This document shows positions 9,049 to 19,593 of a DNA stretch of 64,000 nt, piece after piece; within the stretch, counting starts at the first letter, position 1, and each line of letters starts with the position of its first letter. A program made the translations under genes and the position numbers. The DNA comes from Enoplolaimus lenunculus (lineage: Eukaryota > Nematoda > Enoplea > Enoplida > Thoracostomopsidae), in contig JASANG010003763.1 of assembly GCA_030248215.1 (NCBI GenBank), positions 1 through 64,000 on the forward strand, written 5' to 3'. The notes beneath the pieces are model-generated. The model did not search any database, was not told the DNA's origin, and saw only the letters and a program-made list of their open reading frames with translations.

Positions 9049-12000
9049 CTGAAATTTTTAAAAAATATTTTTTGTCATTTTTTTCTGTTTAAATGCACTC
9101 CTTCTCAAAAAGGATTACGGTGGCGCTAGACTTTTCATGACGTCCGGCGCCGTCAGTCACCGCACGGTATCGTACACGAATAACTCACGTACAATAATGT
9201 ATGGTGACGAACGGTGTCGGACTTCGCCGTACGAGCATCGGACGCCGACGGACGATGCCGTACGACAAGGATAGCGCAACCCTTATACTTTGTTGTCGTC
9301 AATTGAAGACACTCGAAAAGATAAGACTAATCGCATAAATCAAAATACGCATTGTTTGACAGAACAGAATTTGATTGATTTTCTATGTTGATTTCTATAT
9401 TTATTGCACAATTAATATTCTCGCGACTTTTACATATTCAGCCAAGTTTATAATCTGATTTAGCAACCGGTGGACAACCAGAAAAATTTAGTGAACCGTG
9501 AAAATATTAGGTAAACTGTGCTGAAAAAGTAGAAGTCGTGAGAAGATTGATTGCAAAAAACTATGGAAACAACGGCCAATGTTACTTTAAGGGGCGTAAC
9601 AGTAGATTAAGCGTATTCCTAAGCCTAAGCCTAAGCCTAAGCCAAAGCAAAAAAATGTAATCTAGAATTTAAACTTACTCTTTTAATATAGAACCGCCAG
9701 AAACCTGGACGCCCCTTAAAGTAACATGGGTGGAAACAAGCTTAAAAAGCGCTGAAATGCTGTTAATTGTTATAAGTTCTTTCGTGGGGCCGCAAAGGGC
9801 TTATTTGGACGGCTTGAAAGGATACATCGTGAGCCGTGGAGAAGTGGAACGGCCACAGGCCACCCCATCTGCATCTTCTATTTTGATGTTGATACGATTT
9901 TTTTGAAGACGTTGGTTTTAGGACAGCAGCAGCCTTCGCTATCCGTGCTTGCGAAAACTCATAACTTTGGTTTCATATCCACTGGCGGATCCAAACACGC
10001 CCAACTTAAGCCAACGCCCGCCAACAACAGTGATCGAAACGGAAATTTTGTGTTAAGATTTAGCACTAATGTTGTGTCTAGCTTCTAGCTAACAAGTTTG
10101 CTCGCCAGCCGGCCCCGTAGACAAGGTGGGGGCCAGGGAGGCTCAGCCGTTCTGGAAAAATTCTGGCCTCCCCTTGAAAATTTCAGCCAATGTAAAGAAC
10201 AAGGGCGGAACAGCATTATAAGCATATTCCTAAGCCTAAGCCTAAGTCTAAGCCTAGGCGTAAGAATGAGCATATTCCTAAGCCTAAGCCTAAGCCTAAG
10301 CCTAAGTCAAGCAAAAATAATAGTCTACAGCTTAAGCTTATTCGATTCTAGTCCCACAGAAAAGCGTCCCGCCCCTGATCTTTACATGGGCCAAAATTTC
10401 AAACTTTGAGTGCAAGTCATTAAAACCCCAGAATGACTCACTTGAAGCATTTTTAGCCCTCCTAGCAAAGTCAGCAGGCTACGGACCTGTCGCCCGCCGG
10501 CCAATATTCCGGAATCCGCCACTGTTCACAAACTTACCATTCTTGTTTCCATTTCGGTCGGTTAATTTCGAGCCGTCGTGCTCCAAACGCACTTTCGCCC
10601 TTTTGGCTCGCGAGCTTGTTCGTACCGGACTGGAGTCGAATGAATCCTTCGCACGCCATCAATAGTTCCGGCGATATCTCTTTACCACCTTTCATCTTGC
10701 ATAAAACGTCTCGGACCTGAAAATTAATTGCCAATCAGCGTTCTTTAAACTGTCATTATTTCAATTGAAAGGTATCAAGATGAATCTACGCTGCAAAAAA
10801 TGGTGATTCAAATTGACTCTCTTCGAAATAGGCTTTTTCTGACTACAAAAACTGAGTCAAACTTCGGCTCCGCCAGCGTCAAATTCGACCCACGAAGTAT
10901 GGAAGTTTCATAAAAGAAAAACCAGTTTAAAAGAAAAAAGACATTCTCAGTGAGTCGAAATTACCTCTGACGGAGTCAAATTTAGACTCAGTTTGTGTAG
11001 TTAGGAAAAGCCTATTTCGAAGAGAGTCAATTTGACTAACCATTTTTTTGCAGTGTACATGGCTTTATCCGGTTTTCACTGCCTATACGTTCTTGGTTGT
11101 TTTGTTTGCCTGCTAACCAACCAAGTAACCCGCTTTAGCCTAATATCTTAGATTGCCTAAAAATATTTTGGAAGACCATGTTTATGCGGCATAGCTTTCA
11201 TCTTGTTTCTGTACTTTGTAACACTTGATTTCAGGACCGAAGCCAACTCGTTTTGTTAGTGAGGCTAAACATTTTCAGAAAGGGCATACAATGGTTTTCG
11301 ATGACTTACAAGCAAGGTTGAAAGCTTTCTATAGGACAAAAATCTGCACGGGGAGGACTGAGCCCCCCTGGCCGTCCTCTGGCTATGTGTTCGGCCTGAT
11401 TGGAAATTAGTTGAAACAGATATGTACCAACATTCACCCTGTAAGATCCTACAAAGATCTAAAATCTTATCCTACAAGTCAGGTAGATATGTTTAATCTG
11501 ATTCGCGTATAGCGCTACCCTTAGGCTTAGTCTCGGCTTCTGCTTAGGCTTAAGCCAAAGTTGGCCCCTATGCTTATAGCCTAAGTCTACGCTTGGGCCT
11601 TTCCTAAACATAAGCCTACGCATAAACTTTTGATTAAACCTATTCCAAAAGTCTAAGCCTGAGCCTAAGCCTAAGCCTTTCCCTGATATATGCGGCGGCC
11701 CATGTATAGAACACGGCCGGAACGGTAGTATAAGCATATTCCTAAGCCTAACCCTAAGTGTAAGCCTAAACCTTACCGTAAGGACGAGCCTATTCTTACG
11801 CCTAAAGCCTACGCCGTAACTAAAAACTTAGTCTAACGTTTAAACTGACTCCATTTTACGTCCCTGCAGGAAAACGATCCGACCCTGTTCTATACATGGG
11901 CCTCTGTACATTTGCCTATGCGGCGAAGCGTTTACAAAATCCAAAGTAATTTTGCAATTTTTAACCAAAATTGAACCCAAAAAATACCTTCAGGAAGCCC

Positions 12001-14682
12001 CCGGTTCCTTTCTGCGAATCAAATTTGTTCGAACCGTACAACCACGGCGTATACTTTGCTCCTTTACGAAGATCTTCTTCACTGAATCCCAATCCTTCGA
12101 TCACTTGCGTATTGTTTCGGAATATACCGGCACCTGGTGGATCAAGCATTCCGGATTGACTTGCGTACATATTCGAACCGGACTGATACGGTATGTACAT
12201 ATCACTGCGGCGGTCTTTGATCATTCGTCCAATAATAAACATACTTGTGTTTCGTTTGCCAAATAACACAACTTCACCAGCTTGTGACGCGTATTTGTTG
12301 GAACCGGCCTAAAAATATCGTTGACCCTACTACACTTCAAAAAATGGGGAGTCAAATTGACTGTCTCGGAAATAGGCTTTTTCGACTACACAAACTGACT
12401 CAAATTCGACTCCACCAGAGTCAAATTCGTTTCACTATGTCGCACATTTGACTCTGGCGGAGTGGAATTTGACTCAGTTTGTGTAGTCAGCAAAAGCCTA
12501 TTTCCGAGAGAGTCAATTTGACTCACCATTTTTCACAGTGTACACTGTAGTCATTCGCTGTTAAAACTTGTGTAAATTCCAGTGAGTTGATTTTAACTCA
12601 GAACAAGTTTAATCGCTCAGTCTGTGTTCGTACTGTCAGAACCCAATATTCTGAGCCGAGTTAAAATATTGAGTTAATCTAGAATTGCAAAATCATTTTG
12701 GTGTGCTAATATTGCTAACTTTGCTACTGCACAGTGCAGTGGCTCCAACCAGTCATTCCGCCCACAACTGGAGGCTACAGAACAAATTCACACGTTCAGA
12801 ATGTCTTTCGTACACCGTAAATTCCAGTGAGTAGATTTTAACTCAGAATGAGGTGAATCCACGCAGAAGCCTGAGCTCTGAATAAGGACTTGCAGAACTT
12901 CGAATTTTGAATTGATTGAACTCATTCTGAGTTAATTAGTCAACTCACCTGGAATTAAATCAGATCAAAGTGAGTTAATGTTTACTGTTGTTAACTCAGA
13001 AATAACCAAAAATGACTAATTCGCTCTCTGAGTTGTTCACAGTATAAATTCTACTCCGGCCACAAAACGTCGTCAAAATACCGCTCACATTATAAATCCC
13101 AATGAGTTAATTAATCAACTCAGACGGAAAGTTAGTTATTTCTGAGTTTATAACAATAAACTTTAGCTTACTCTGAGTTCCATTGATTCTCACTCTGAGT
13201 TGAGTTGATTCCATGGAGTTCACTAATTCAATGAGAATGGCTTGAACCTACTCAGAATTATAAGTTCCGATAGTCCTATACTCATACTGAGTGATTTAAC
13301 TCATTTTGAGTTAAAATCAACTCACTGAACTTTACAGTGCATGCACTGTAAATTCCAGCGAGTTGATTTTAATTCAGAATTAGTTGAATCGTCCTGTCTG
13401 AGTTAGGACTATCAGAACTCATAATTCTGACTTGATACAACTCATTCGGATTTAATTATTCAACTTTCCGGAATAAACTCAACTCAAAGCCAGAATCAGA
13501 TCAACTCAGAGTGAGTTAAAGTACATTGTTATTAACTCAGGAATAATGAACTTTTCGTCTGAGTTGATTTATTAACTCATTGGAATTTACAGGGTGAACT
13601 GTATACACCTAATTGCATATTTTGTGTCAGAGGTAAATTTTATATTGTGAACGGAGCGTAAACAACAGCAAACAAATCGTACTTGACTAATGACTATAGT
13701 TTCAGATTTCTTGTCTGGCCCTGGTCTCATATTCTCTTTATACGCAATCGGTTGCACTTGTGTTCGCCCGGTACCAATTTTTGTCATTCCTTTTTGAGAT
13801 GCGTACTGATTCGAACCATACTGTCCTCGTAAGATACCGTTGCCCTGTGAAAAAAATAATTGAAATATTTTGATCGAATGTATGGCCCATGTAAAGATCA
13901 AAGGCGGAACGTTTTTCTGTGGGACTTGAATAGAATAAGCTTAAGTTTTAGACTAATTTTTTAGCTTGGATTAGGCTTAGGCTTAGGAATAAACTCATTT
14001 TTACGCTTAGACGTAGGCTTAGGCTTAGGCTAAGGAATAAGCTTATAATACTGTTCCGCCCCTGTTCTTAACATTGGCCGAATGTATTAATGTTTAATTA
14101 GCACTTTGATTTTATAAAAGTTGAAGCTCATCTTAAAAGCACTTCGTTTTCTTTAGCCGACAGCAATCGGGCATAGTGCTTTAGCCAATTATTTTTGGTT
14201 AGGCTTAACTTTAGTCATAGATTTTCGCTTCAACTTAGAATTAGGTTTAGGGTTACGCTCCGGTTGAGGCATATGCTGAAGATTACTATTATCACAGCTA
14301 AAGGTAACATTCGACCGGATCCATATCGAAACGGGGTCCAAGTGAGATTCAGCCCAAATAAGGTGTTGCTTTGCCCCCCCCAGAAATATTTTGGCACAAA
14401 TTGTCTGTCGTATAACATCCCCGATCACCCCTCCGACAGTTTCTGAACTGTCTTACCCCTTAGAGAGGCCTGAGTTTGTGATACACGTGTGTCCCCATTT
14501 GAAAATACCTCTTGGTTTGGCACAATAAATCCCTTATCCTTTGTGATCGCCAATTGTAACCGAGGCATACCGAAGCCAGTCATTCCTTTCTGTGAATCCC
14601 ATTGGTTCGTGCCAGTTTGCAGGTTGAGCATCGTTGCACCTCCGTGCAGTTGTTCACGGGTCCAGCGTCGCTTTGGTGGCGC
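8868..14682 (-). CDS. unc-87: UNC-87/calponin-like thin-filament protein, five exons, 5' end missing
   Basis: Minus-strand gene with exons 14509-14682, 13683-13844, 11988-12308, 10538-10716 and 8868-9048, giving 338 residues. It shows six calponin-type repeats of the form LQxGTNxxxSQKGMxxFG: TGTNQWDSQKGM, YGSNQYASQKGM, AGSNKYASQAGE, SGSNMYASQSGM, YGSNKFDSQKGT and SGTNKLASQKGE. There is no CH domain, as in nematode UNC-87, which has seven such repeats and binds actin filaments in muscle. All junction phases agree (0,0,0,2); one repeat is rebuilt exactly across the second junction (VISQ|AGSNKYASQ). The tail is charged (EEWEEAEREWEE) and ends in a glutamate run. All four introns hold MITEs. The first codon was not found; the first exon seen begins after tatatatag in phase 0. 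Confidence 0.82.
9105..9290. mobile_element. K element, GC-rich hairpin
   Basis: Short CpG-rich element full of GGCGCCGTC/GACGG words on both strands, ending in ATAGCGCAACCCTTATAC. The left tip GGATTACGGTGGCGCTAGAC is a decayed inverted match. Related to 30383-30637. Confidence 0.55.
9573..9731. mobile_element. TTAGGC-array element, subfamily C, with 8-bp duplication
   Basis: From GGCCAATGTTACTTTAAGG to CTTAAAGTAACATGGGT. The flanking sequence GGAAACAA occurs at 9565-9572 and 9732-9739, an exact 8-bp duplication. The interior is CCTAAGCCTAAGCC on the plus strand. Confidence 0.85.
10100..10500. mobile_element. S element split by a TTAGGC element
   Basis: Left half 10100-10184 (CGTAGACAAGGTGGGGGCC with GGCTCAGCC), right half 10393-10500 ending GCAGGCTACGG. 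The two halves join seamlessly at AAAATTTC once the inserted element is removed, so the S element is the older of the two. Confidence 0.7.
10185..10392. mobile_element. TTAGGC-array element, subfamily A, nested in an S element
   Basis: From AGCCAATGTAAAGAACAAGG (first G changed to A) to CTGATCTTTACATGGGCC. Flanked by AAAATTTC at 10177-10184 and 10393-10400, an exact 8-bp duplication of S-element sequence. The interior has four CCTAAG-type units in two blocks. Confidence 0.88.
10538..10716 (-). CDS. unc-87: Calponin-like gene, fourth exon seen
   Basis: 179 bases between acceptor attttcag and donor ATG|gtaagt. Encodes VRDVLCKMKGGKEISPELL, then the repeat IRLQSGTNKLASQKGE, AFGARR, and PKWKQE with a split tryptophan codon. 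The enclosing open frame runs further in both directions, but consensus splice sites bound this stretch. Confidence 0.85.
10789..11055. mobile_element. T1 MITE with TA duplication
   Basis: Starts CGCTGCAAAAAATGGTG and ends CCATTTTTTTGCAGTG, with TA on both sides. The arms are separated by about 60 bases of A-rich sequence near 10905-10955, giving a longer loop than other copies. It lies in the third intron seen of the calponin-like gene. Confidence 0.8.
11225..11395. mobile_element. S element copy
   Basis: Shares AGCCAACTCG, GCATACAATGGTTTTCGATG, ACTTACAAGCAAGGTTGAAA, and GAGCCCCCCTGGCCGTCC with other S copies, ending in CCTCTGGCTATG. Ends are approximate. Confidence 0.6.
11515..11690. mobile_element. 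TTAGGC-array element remnant
   Basis: A block of GGCTTAGTCTCGGCTTCTG and CTAAGCCTGAGCCTAAGCC words without recognisable ends. It abuts the full subfamily-B copy that starts at 11697. Probably an older truncated copy. Confidence 0.5.
11697..11902. mobile_element. TTAGGC-array element, subfamily B, full
   Basis: Starts GGCCCATGTATAGAACACGG and ends CCTGTTCTATACATGGGCC, a 19-bp inverted repeat with few changes. No duplication is evident. It ends 85 bases before calponin exon 11988-12308 on the plus coordinate, within the downstream intron. Confidence 0.78.
11988..12308 (-). CDS. unc-87: Calponin-like gene, third exon seen (three repeats)
   Basis: 321 bases, 107 codons, phase 0 at both ends, between acceptor tatttttag and donor AAG|gtattt. 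It carries AGSNKYASQAGE, IPYQSGSNMYASQSGM and YGSNKFDSQKGT, separated by linkers of about 25-35 residues. The third repeat is unusual in ending GGFLK at the junction. Confidence 0.86.
12333..12540. mobile_element. T1 MITE with TA duplication
   Basis: From CACTTCAAAAAATGGGGAG to CTCACCATTTTTCACAGTG, flanked by TA. It starts 24 bases upstream of the calponin exon acceptor (minus-strand sense), so it supplies nearly all the sequence before the acceptor. Confidence 0.8.
12560..13594. mobile_element. Cluster of four T2 MITEs
   Basis: Four adjoining T2 copies in one intron: a truncated one at about 12560-12690, and others at about 12813-13043, 13088-13339 and 13344-13594. Each has TGAGTTGATTTTAACTCAG-type words. 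The third and fourth are only four bases apart (ACAGTG CATG CACTG). The last keeps both ends (CACTGTAAATTCCAGCGAG, TTGGAATTTACAGGG). Confidence 0.7.
13683..13844 (-). CDS. unc-87: Calponin-like gene, second exon seen
   Basis: 162 bases, 54 codons, phase 0 at both ends. Acceptor ttttttcacag; donor CAA|gtacga. Encodes the repeat LRGQYGSNQYASQKGM and a linker ending ETIVISQ. The weak-looking donor is supported because joining it to the next exon restores a canonical repeat. Confidence 0.8.
13884..14079. mobile_element. TTAGGC-array element, subfamily A, with exact 8-bp duplication
   Basis: GGCCCATGTAAAGATCAAAGG to CTGTTCTTAACATTGGCC. Flanked by GAATGTAT at 13876-13883 and 14080-14087. In the first intron seen of the calponin-like gene. 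Array orientation is GGCTTA on plus. Confidence 0.88.
14509..14682 (-). CDS. unc-87: Calponin-like gene, first exon seen
   Basis: 174 bases, 58 codons, phase 0 at both ends. Encodes APPKRRWTREQLHGGA, the repeat LQTGTNQWDSQKGMTGFGMP, and a linker to VPNQE at donor GAG|gtattt. An in-frame ATG at 14631 is not taken as the start because the frame stays open back to acceptor tatatatag at 14683. Upstream exons were not found. Confidence 0.8.
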
Positions 14683-14697
14683 CTATATATAAGAGCC

Positions 14698-14760
14698 TAT
14701 ATTCTCAAATGTGTATAGCACCTATCACCAGTTAGCGATTGGTTTTCTAACTGACAAACT
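14698..14760. mobile_element. H element fragment beside a splice acceptor
   Basis: One terminus and subterminal part (ATTCTCAAATGTGTATAGCA, then CCAGTTAGCGAT). It starts about 16 bases from the acceptor of the calponin exon at 14682. The opposite terminus is absent. Confidence 0.6.
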
Positions 14761-15256
14761 CCTAATGCATCAGATCACAAAATTTACTTCAGAATATTAT
14801 TTAGCATCAATTGCAGAGTTAATCCAACTGATGTGTAGGTTGGATTATGTTTATCAGGATTTAACCGGACATCCGTTTCCGTTCCCCATAAAAATCGGTT
14901 TCCGTTTCCGTTAACATAGAAAACGGAAATTCGATCATTTTTACGTCAAAATTTTTCATCCAAAATCTTTAAAATTTCAATGCATCGGTCGTTTTTTCTC
15001 TGAAAATCTTTGAAAGATCAGTGAATATTTGCACGACTCAATTGTGTGTTTGCAAAAAAATAGAACATTTTTGAAACTTTTATACTTCAATATCCGATTT
15101 TCGTGTTTCTTATTTATACAATCCGTTTACATCCTGATGTTTATCTTCTAAGGATGTGGCATTTTTCCGCATGACTGCAATAGACCAGACGTAGGCACTT
15201 AATTTCTTGATTTGACAGGAGATGCACAAAGGCATACTTGTTTCATAAGCATATAT
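14761..15256. other. Spacer with an ACGGAAA-type repeat
   Basis: About 14860-15135 repeats the CCGTTTCCGTT/AAAACGGAAA repeat also seen at 2940-3335, in the opposite orientation. No gene seen. Confidence 0.4.
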
Positions 15257-15639
15257 GTCGTGGCCCAAGTCATAATTTAGCCCAATTCCAAATTGGGCTC
15301 GCTTAGGGCGTAACTACGACTTGGGCTAGCCTATGGCGTAGTTCTTTTTATGTGACAAGTGTACCCCTTGTGATGGGTTACTAGCTTAATCAATACTCAT
15401 ATACGATTGGCTGATGCGAATACTTTTATCTGACTGGTTAAGTAACCGCCTCCTATTGGCTGCCTACAGTTTGCTTTGCTGAGCAAAGCGGAATCAAGCG
15501 AGATTACGACTATCAAGTAACCAATTGGAAAATGCACAGATTTATCTGACATGATTCCACCTTATGCTAGCCCAAGTCGTAATTTCACTTTGGACTAGCC
15601 CAACTCGGAATTGGGCTGAATTACGACTTGGGCTACGAC
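15257..15639. mobile_element. Unclassified TIR element, GTCGTGGCCCAAG ends
   Basis: Ends GTCGTGGCCCAAGTCATAAT and ATTACGACTTGGGCTACGAC are inverted repeats of about 30 bases, with further inner inverted blocks (CCCAATTCCAAATTGGGC). Flanked by ATATAT-type sequence on both sides, so the duplication length is ambiguous. Only one copy in the window; 383 bases, no coding frame. Confidence 0.7.
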
Positions 15640-16358
15640 ATATATATCATTGATAATTACCAAGCAACAATTAGCGAATATCCGGATATGAAAAAATATC
15701 TAATACCCATCACTAAATGACAGCTAATAATTTTGTCCAATAATGCCTGTGTCAACTTATTTTTGAAAACCAACAAAACTAACATCGTCTCCCATTTTGT
15801 TGAGTTGAACTCGACTGAAAGCTCAAACGCGGCAGTTGAAATACAATTCAAGTGAATGTTCGTTGAATATGGCCGGTGGCGTTCAACTGAGCCCCTTCAA
15901 CCGATGCAAATAGCGAAATATTATTGCAATAATATTTGCTATAAAGTTTAAGAAAAATGGTTCAGCGAAAATACTGATGGCTTGAACAGGAAAAGCACGC
16001 ACGTTTCACAACTGAACGAACGCATCAAACAACGAATTCTGTATTAAGTTAGAGTACTCAAATTGCATTTGGCGTCTCGTTCGCTTCGATCGCGAGTTTT
16101 TGTTGCTATGATGTGAGCCTTTATTTTCAGGAAGTTTTTGATCCGCAACTCAAGTCCAAATCCAGTTGATCCGGTTGTAAGAAACATTTTTTACGGCTGC
16201 CAAAGTTTTTACGGTAACTTTTACAATTTGAACAAAGCCAACGGAATAAATTCCAAAAAAAGTGTCTTCAGTGTATATCTCTATGTGTAATAGTAACCAA
16301 TTTGCTAATCAAGTCCGGAGCCAGCTCAACATGCTCTCAGGTGGACCACAAAGGTATT
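15640..16358. other. Spacer
   Basis: Includes a fragment (about 16030-16110) of a repeat with AAATTGCATTTGGCGTCTCG and GATCGCGAGTTTTTG words, seen also near 25740, 34440, 37160 and 43780. No exon accepted. Confidence 0.4.
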
Positions 16359-16548
16359 GGCCAATGTTACTTTAAGGGGAATAACAGTAGATTAAGCGTA
16401 TTCCAAGCCTTAGCCTAAACCTAAGCGCTGCAAAAATGAGTTCCTAAGTCTAAGCCTAAGCCTAAGCCTAAGCAAAAAAAATGTAATCTAAACCTACTCT
16501 TTTATAGACCCACCAGACACCTGGGCGTCCCTTAAAGTAACATGGGCC
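16359..16548. mobile_element. TTAGGC-array element, subfamily C, with exact 8-bp duplication
   Basis: GGCCAATGTTACTTTAAGGGG to CCTTAAAGTAACATGGGCC. Flanked by AAGGTATT at 16351-16358 and 16549-16556. Confidence 0.88.
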
Positions 16549-17454
16549 AAGGTATTTATGAGGGCCATGCGGACATTTCACATGACTTTTATAATCTGGC
16601 AAAATGCAATTTTCACAATATCATGCGTACATCAGGTAACTTTTAAACTGTTTGGTTATGGACACTGAAACCAGGAAAGCTTCAAGCCAACACAGAAAAT
16701 GAAACTTCAGTATCCGTCATCCCAACTCAACGATGCAGGTACGCATCATCGACCGTCTATTGCATTGCGAATGTATCAAACCTTGTGTAGCTTATATTTC
16801 ACAAATTTTCGGTGAGCAAATTGGGGGATTCGTTTCGCAGCATAAACGTTTACATTATGTACTGGCTTCGTCTACGATAAGTGCTGGGTATAAAGGCTGG
16901 GTATAAAGTAACTGCGCCTAAGTTGGTAGTACATAACACTGCTTATATATTTGGTTCAGAGCTCACGTTAAGCAATCCAAACGCCAAATCCGAATAAGGG
17001 AATCGGTGTACTGTACTGGCACCCAATCTGGCAAAGTTAACTTATGTAGCCCTGGCCGTCTAATCGTTAGGGTATAATGTGAAAAATTAAGAATTTACCA
17101 CAAGTTTAAATACAACTGAACGGGAAATTTCGTTCAGCCAGCTTATAAGTGGTTTGAATTCAGAATAACAACAAACACATGTAAATAAGAAACTGATTAA
17201 CATTATTTTAGCTTTTCAAATGTATTTAAATGTTTTGAAAACTTTTTATTTTGAAAACTTTAGAAAATACATTTTTATTCCGTGCGGATACTGACAAAAA
17301 ATGATAACGAATTGATTTTTGATCCTGTTAATTCCAAAATTAACTTGAAAACTCGTTTTTAATGTCAAAACCGCAAACTGCGTACACAAAATATACACAC
17401 AATTCGCAGTGTTTAACATTTGTTGCGCGTGTGATACATAGCAGAACATGTCCA
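16549..17454. other. Spacer
   Basis: A plus-strand open stretch at 16680-16735 ends in a possible donor (ATGCAG|gtacgc) but has no partner or family features. No tandem repeat seen. Confidence 0.35.
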
Positions 17455-17809
17455 CTCTCTAAAAGCTTAAACTAACTTGATTTAGGTTTAAGCTAATCCA
17501 GCAGTATTATACTAAGTTTCTATAATAACTGAACTAATAGTAGATTTACGCTTAAACTAATTTTAAATCTTACGTATTTTTAGTTTAAGCTAAACTAATA
17601 GTGAACTTTTTGATACGCATAATTTCTCAGCTGCAATTGCTACTTAATCTAAAAATAAGCTTACTTAAACTCGTGTTAAACTTAAAAACACGTTAGCTTA
17701 AGTAAAACTTAAAATTCTAGTTCAGTCAGTCCGTCCAGCCATTTCAGTTTTACTTAAACTGATATTCAAGTTTAGTTAAGCTGTAATTTAAGTTTAACTT
17801 TTTAGAGAG
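17455..17809. mobile_element. Palindromic element of TTTAAGCTAA words, CTCTCTAAAAG ends
   Basis: Ends CTCTCTAAAAGCTTAAACTA and TTAACTTTTTAGAGAG are inverted repeats. The interior consists of TTAAGCTTAAACT-type words in both senses. A second, more decayed copy lies at about 31015-31356. Confidence 0.65.
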
Positions 17810-18589
17810 CATGAGACGTAAAAGCTTCCAAGGATTCGGGCATCAAATCGCTGGACCTGATGATAAACTCTCAAGGGGTGGGTTAACAAACTTGAGATCA
17901 TAGGTTCGCTTCCTGATACGGAACATATTTACTCAACGAGTGTCTAGATTGACGGCCCAAAATCGACTAAGCACAAATATTAACGAAAAATATAAACAAT
18001 AATATAAAAAACAATCTAAATGCTAGCAAAAATTTCTGTCACCATAACGAACGCCATATACACCGTTATATCTTATACCTGAAACACTTCATACAAGCCA
18101 TCATCTACAGTAGTAGTAATTCGATAGAATTTAGTGCAGTTTTGTGCAAAATTTTTCGCCAAAAATTGCAATAATCTTACACATATTGAACCCGTAATGC
18201 ATTTTTGCTGCGTCCAAAATTGCAAAATCGCAACTGCAGTCGCAGTTGTTTAATTCTACAAAGTTGAGCTCAAAAAACAACATAAAACAAGTCTAACAAA
18301 TGATTATTTAGCTACACAGCGACTATCTCGCTTACTGGTAGAAATTGCATTTTATACACATTTTAACAGCCGGTGCGTTACAATTTTTACTGCAGTCACT
18401 GAATGCTTTTTGGTAGAAAGCTTAAAGTGAAGCTAAGCAAAGCTGTGTTCGCAGTAGAAAACAAGATTCGGAATTTGTGAGCCGTCATCATTAAAACAAG
18501 CGCTATAAAGGCTACAAGTTAGTTTTTAGTTTACAAATATATAGTGTCGGGTGGCAAAAACTACTGCAAAAATTAAGATGCAAATACAT
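17810..18589. other. Spacer with a weak tRNA-like stretch
   Basis: Around 17850-17935 a B-box-like AGGTTCGCTTCC follows ACTCTCAAGGGG. The arms do not fold as a tRNA. No gene seen. Confidence 0.3.
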
Positions 18590-18805
18590 ACATAAATATA
18601 TACTTATACATATATATGTTTATATATATAATATAGCATATATACATATATATTATATATTATATATAATAAAAAAATATATATTATATATTATATATAA
18701 TATATACATATATAAGATATTATATATGTGTGTATAAGTATATATTTTTATATATTTATATACGTGTATATATAAATATTAATATTATATATTATATATG
18801 TATAT
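18590..18805. repeat. TA-rich low-complexity tract
   Basis: About 215 bases almost wholly of ATATAT, TATACATA and TATATTATATAT words. Confidence 0.85.
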
Positions 18806-18968
18806 AAAATTGGAAAATGAGGGACTCTTCAATGGTTATTATTGGTGGTGCTATATATTGTTCCGAGATGCATTCAGCGAGTTGCGAATCCAGAAATTTC
18901 CAACAGCACATGATACACACATATACATAATCGTGAAAATAACTCGCGAACATAGCAAACGAGATGCC

Positions 18969-19201
18969 GGCCAATGTAAAGAACATTGGCGGAACAGTAT
19001 TATAAGCATATTCCTAAGCCTAAGCGTTACAATGAGCATATTGCAAAGCCTAAGCCTAAGCCTAAGCCTAAGCCTAAGCGTAAGCATGAGCATATTCCTA
19101 AGCCTAAGCCTAAACCAAAGCATAAAAGCCAAACAAAAAATTAGTCTAAAGCTTAAGCTTACTCTATTGCAGTCCCACAGAAAATGATCTTTACATGAGC
19201 C
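18969..19201. mobile_element. TTAGGC-array element, subfamily A, with exact 8-bp duplication
   Basis: GGCCAATGTAAAGAACATTGG to GATCTTTACATGAGCC. Flanked by GAGATGCC at 18961-18968 and 19202-19209. Arrays of CCTAAG, the longest block five units, separated by GTAAGCATGAGCATATT. Confidence 0.9.
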
Positions 19202-19440
19202 GAGATGCCAATCGTAATTTTAGCACTAAATTTTAATACAAAATGTGGATTTTGATCCCTGTCTGGACAAATGGTCTCGATGATACGTCTTGAATCAGCA
19301 AAGGCGTTGATCGCTTTTGTGTAAGCGAATGCGCAATAAACTGCACTGTACTCCATCATTGCTCATGTCAGTTTGATCAAGATATCATGTTCGCCAATGT
19401 ACCTGAAATTCAGCTTAATATTAAATATATTTACCGTTAC

Positions 19441-19593
19441 CGAATTTTATCACATTGGTCATAAGCCAGATACCAACGTGGAGCATATTGAGAGGAAGGC
19501 GCCCAAGAAAAAGGTCCGTTAGTCTGGTCTCGAGTTAAACCATCATTAGCGGTTTGCCAATTCCGTCTTAAGAACCATATTTCACCCCGTTCA
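19441..19593 (-). CDS. Tentative exon, unidentified protein (WF/WAP motif-rich)
   Basis: 153 bases, open in one frame, bounded by acceptor gataccttag and donor TTCG|gtaacg, phase 2 in and 2 out. Encodes ERGEIWFLRRNWQTANDG then PFSWAPSSQYAPRWYLAYDQ. The tryptophan- and proline-rich, low-stop composition is unlike the AT-rich surroundings, which argues for real coding. It joins in phase with the candidate exon at 24812-24924. I do not recognise the family; the split segment has a loose look of a FLYWCH-type finger, which is a guess. Confidence 0.4.

Noticed and set aside
10098-10409. Frames with SLSLSLSLSL or RLRLRLRLR runs, here and at many other places
   Set aside because: They are the TTAGGC/GCCTAA arrays translated; the same runs recur at every element copy.
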